From: Nitrosotalea sp.
GTDB taxonomy: Archaea; Halobacteriota; Syntropharchaeia; Alkanophagales; Methanospirareceae
DNA length: 9,255 nt
Assembly: GCA_020725315.1 (NCBI GenBank)
Contig: DYFG01000060.1
Coordinates: 1-9,255, forward strand
Direction: 5' to 3'
Below the pieces are notes generated by a model. The model did no database searches and was not told where the DNA came from. It worked only from the letters and a program-made list of their open reading frames with translations. A program made the position numbers and the translations under genes. Positions 7,298 through 9,255 of the stretch are shown here, piece after piece. Within the stretch, counting starts at the first letter, position 1. Each line of letters starts with the position of its first letter.

Positions 7298-7797
7298 AAG
7301 GAGAGGGTGGCATAGAGATAGAGAGCGTGGAGGTAAAGAATCCAGAAGAGAAGCAGGTAATAATCGGGCAGGGTAATTTCACCATCTTTGCTTGTGATGA
7401 TATCTTCAGGACGCTCTTGACCGCGGTACCAGGGATAAAATGCGCCGTTGCGATGAACGAAGCGGCACCGAGATTGACGAGGGTTACCGGAAATGACGAG
7501 CGCTTAAAGAGGTTGGCGAGTGAGAATTGCCTCCGAATCGCCGCTTCTCATACTTTTTTTATTATACTGGATAATGCCTTCCCTATAAATGTGCTGGGAG
7601 GTTTGAAGTCACATCCCGCGGTTGCAACTTTGTATGTGGCATCTGCAAACCCTTTGGAAGTCATTGTTGCCGAGACGGGACTCGGACGGGCAGTGATCGG
7701 GGTGGTTGATGGGACGTCAGTGAACAGGATAGAGACAGAGGAGGAGAAGAAAGAGAGAAGAGAGCTGTGTGAGAAGTTGGGGTATCTGGTCGAGTAG
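7258..7797 (+). CDS. COG1839 / PF04008 'adenosine-specific kinase' family protein
   Basis: Member of an archaeal/bacterial family named from structural work for adenosine/AMP binding; its physiological reaction is poorly established. Diagnostic segments are VIIGQGNFT, LLTAVPGIKCAVAMNEAA, RVTGNDERLKRLA, HTFFIILDNAFPINVLGGLK, ATLYVASANPLEVIVAETG and AVIGVVDGTSVNRIETEEE, ending in KLGYLVE. Homology starts at about IEIESVEV (codons from 7312), giving some 160 residues, the normal family length. The start is uncertain. ATG 7258 has GAGGT 12 nt upstream but adds 18 unlike-family residues and overlaps the ferredoxin by 40 nt. A good GGAG (7300-7303) points instead at an ATA codon at 7312. GTG 7327 is the first standard start inside the homologous region. 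I give 7258 as the first ATG. It is the second gene of the ferredoxin operon. Confidence 0.85.
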   Translation: MRAKGDIHGRSGVKGEGGIEIESVEVKNPEEKQVIIGQGNFTIFACDDIFRTLLTAVPGIKCAVAMNEAAPRLTRVTGNDERLKRLASENCLRIAASHTFFIILDNAFPINVLGGLKSHPAVATLYVASANPLEVIVAETGLGRAVIGVVDGTSVNRIETEEEKKERRELCEKLGYLVE

Positions 7798-7807
7798 ATA
7801 AATTTAA

Positions 7808-7823
7808 ATATTCTAAAGAATAT
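7808..7823. terminator. 16-nt inverted repeat between convergent genes
   Basis: ATATTCT and AGAATAT form a perfect 7-bp inverted repeat around two central A residues, inside a very AT-rich 55-nt gap between the ends of two convergent genes. It could help end transcription from either side, but the stem is AT-only apart from one G-C pair and no long T-run follows. It might equally be a protein-binding palindrome or chance. Confidence 0.25.
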
Positions 7824-7852
7824 AATATAACGAATCCAAACCTTTGACACGT

Positions 7853-8623
7853 TTATTTTAATTTAAATGTACCTTCTTGCATTGCAATGGTTCTCAACTC
7901 CTCTTGTACGCGGGAATCCTGATATTTTTTATAGTCACGCAGATACTCTACAATCACCTCATATTCTCGTTCTGCGAAAACGTCTTTGAGCCATGGTAAT
8001 CCTTTCGACATAAACGGAATTAAACAATGTAGATCTATTCCCTGTTCTTTTGCAATCTCTTTCGCTCCTTGCTCCCTATCCAATACGACGATGACATCTG
8101 AACACTTCACATTCCTTAATCCCCGTATTTTTAGCTCGAATTCCAATTGTTTGAGCCCTACCACTTTACTATCAAACTTGGTTACCAGGTCATCCACAAT
8201 CCCCACCGTATCACCATTCTCCAAAATACCTTCAATCATTGAATGTTCACCATATCGTTTCACAAAATTATTGAAGTCCTCTAATGACCTCACATTCTCT
8301 AATTTTCGTGTGAAAGATGAAGGAATGCCCAGAGCTAAAGAAACGGCGGTGGCTATGGGTATGCCTGCGGTGGCAACACCAATGATCCTGTTTATATCTT
8401 CGCATTCTTCTCTTATAAGACTGCCTAATGCATAACCGACTTTTCTGAGCAGCTCGGGGTATGATGACAATGGACGTAATTGGATATACAGAGGGCTCCA
8501 AATGCCCGAAACGAGCGTCCACCCGTGCGGGTTATCCCGGAACCATGTCTTTATCATGCCATTTCGGTATAACGCATGTATTATCTCTTTTCCCACGTTC
8601 TCTTTTTCTTCTTGCCAGCTCAT
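7853..8623 (-). CDS. pyrE: Orotate phosphoribosyltransferase-like protein
   Basis: Type I phosphoribosyltransferase expected to join orotate and PRPP to give OMP; 256 residues, longer than ordinary OPRT (about 175-215). In order: a substrate hood region with SGIWSPLYIQLRPL (39-51); RIIGVATAGIPIATAVSLAL (79-98) and SSFTRK (102-107), as in OPRT; a mobile catalytic loop with KRYGEHSMIEG (122-132); and the PRPP loop region VGIVDDLVTKFDS (140-152). The acidic pair D144/D145 and T148 of the PRPP signature are present, but the usual small T-G-G-S turn is replaced by K-F-D-S. A C-terminal extension (about 205-256) has no counterpart in standard OPRT. ATG 8623 overlaps the stop of the OMPDC-like gene by 4 nt (ATGA), indicating translational coupling and a joint role in UMP synthesis. 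Another nucleobase substrate remains possible. Confidence 0.83.
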   Translation of the reverse strand: MSWQEEKENVGKEIIHALYRNGMIKTWFRDNPHGWTLVSGIWSPLYIQLRPLSSYPELLRKVGYALGSLIREECEDINRIIGVATAGIPIATAVSLALGIPSSFTRKLENVRSLEDFNNFVKRYGEHSMIEGILENGDTVGIVDDLVTKFDSKVVGLKQLEFELKIRGLRNVKCSDVIVVLDREQGAKEIAKEQGIDLHCLIPFMSKGLPWLKDVFAEREYEVIVEYLRDYKKYQDSRVQEELRTIAMQEGTFKLK

Positions 8624-9255
8624 TGTCTACTCACTCCGGTAAAGCCAAGTGCTTCATCGCAAAATCGCCGTGCTGCGGCTGCCATATCTTTGTGCTCATA
8701 AATTTCCCGCCCAATAATGGCATACGCCGATGCACCTTCTAACGATTCAAAAGCGGATTTTATATCCCCTCCTTGTCTTCCGATACCGGGCATACAGTAT
8801 TTAGGCTCTTTCACTATTCTTGATAATAACGTATGGTATTGTTTAATAACCCCGGGTTTATTCCCTGGTATAACAAAATGTTCCACGCCTTTCTCAGCAG
8901 CAATTGTGTACATCTCCACGGGTGCGTCGTCTCTGATAAATCCTCCCTCTTTCGCTAAATATCCCGGATGCGTCATTTCTCCTCCGACAATGGGCATTAA
9001 GTTATTTTCATAGAGTGAATCGATAAATGCCGCTTCTGTCTGAGGCCCAGCCTGTGGAGAGATTATTACCCCCTTAACCCCTGCTTCAGCACAGATGGTC
9101 GCAAACGTTTCGCCCATCTGAGGGATATCCGTTCCTGCTTTCTGGTGGTCATAGATCACCGGTAGATCGGTATATTCATTCACAATACTGACTAATTGAG
9201 GGAGCCCATAGTTCAATCCGAGTATAGCCCCTATTTTGTAGCCAACGATGCCCTC
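8620..9255 (-). CDS. pyrF: Orotidine-5'-phosphate decarboxylase-like protein (partial, 5' end outside window)
   Basis: TIM-barrel enzyme expected to decarboxylate OMP to UMP, the last step of pyrimidine synthesis. The window holds 211 C-terminal codons; the frame is open at the right edge, so an internal TTG at 9216 is not the start. Numbering from the edge: VGYKIG with K7 (position of the first catalytic Lys); the catalytic strand VIYDHQKAGTDIPQMG with D36, K39 and D43; a phosphate-binding segment MPGIGRQGGD (155-164); and the closing IIGREIYEHKD (180-190) with R183. These fit the OMPDC superfamily, but spacing in the catalytic motif is D-x2-K-x3-D rather than the standard D-x-K-x2-D. The gene precedes and overlaps the OPRT-like gene, which strongly supports the pyrimidine assignment. 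Another OMPDC-superfamily activity is the alternative. Confidence 0.85.
   Translation of the reverse strand, partial: EGIVGYKIGAILGLNYGLPQLVSIVNEYTDLPVIYDHQKAGTDIPQMGETFATICAEAGVKGVIISPQAGPQTEAAFIDSLYENNLMPIVGGEMTHPGYLAKEGGFIRDDAPVEMYTIAAEKGVEHFVIPGNKPGVIKQYHTLLSRIVKEPKYCMPGIGRQGGDIKSAFESLEGASAYAIIGREIYEHKDMAAAARRFCDEALGFTGVSRQ

Noticed and set aside
7032..7385. 117-codon minus-strand frame across the ferredoxin
   Set aside because: It is antisense to the cysteine-motif ferredoxin and its promoter; the translated product is compositionally unlike a protein from this genome.
7986..8435. 149-codon plus-strand frame opposite the OPRT-like gene
   Set aside because: It is a serine/proline-rich shadow; the opposite strand carries clear phosphoribosyltransferase motifs.
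1..9255. CRISPR arrays, transposases, tRNA genes or defence-system genes
   Set aside because: No regularly spaced repeats, transposase motifs, cloverleaf-like segments or nuclease/helicase modules were seen on either strand.

Overview
The window looks like a chromosomal segment of a euryarchaeon from the methanogen/anaerobic methane-oxidiser side of the tree. Supporting signs are archaeal TATA-like promoters, GGAG and AGGTGAT ribosome binding sites, an archaeal/eukaryote-type isoleucyl-tRNA synthetase, an archaeal COG2232 ATP-grasp protein, a MEDS-type sensory remnant, the archaeal COG1839 adenosine-binding family, and a decayed copy of the methanofuran gene mfnF. ANME-1/Methanophagales or a relative is my guess only; the sequence does not prove it. 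No tRNA, rRNA, CRISPR array or insertion sequence is visible.

Layout. Positions 1-383 hold debris: the last 19 codons of an unidentified gene, then a broken C-terminal piece of an MfnF-like protein. Next is an amidohydrolase of the MTA/SAH/5'-deoxyadenosine deaminase family (454-1740, +). It converges on a COG2232 ATP-grasp ligase (1759-2901, -), which diverges from ileS (2992-5967, +). IleS converges on a PAS-domain gene (6068-6802, -) that has lost most of its N-terminal MEDS domain and ends inside a second PAS domain. A well-formed promoter then drives a two-gene unit: a small AprB-like 2[4Fe-4S] ferredoxin (7055-7297, +) and a COG1839 'adenosine-specific kinase' (about 7258-7797, +). The right end is a tightly coupled pyrimidine pair read leftward: an OMP decarboxylase-like gene (cut by the window edge) overlapping by 4 nt an OPRT-like phosphoribosyltransferase (7853-8623, -).

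How the genes fit together. Most are housekeeping: translation (ileS), UMP synthesis (pyrF/pyrE-like), and salvage of adenosine-containing by-products of S-adenosylmethionine (amidohydrolase). The ATP-grasp gene and the mfnF remnant both recall archaeal C1-carrier cofactor gene sets, but that link is inference.

I see no defence island or clearly new multi-gene system. The points most worth checking are the ferredoxin plus adenosine-binding protein operon, the altered active-site motifs in both the OPRT-like and OMPDC-like genes, and the two decaying genes.
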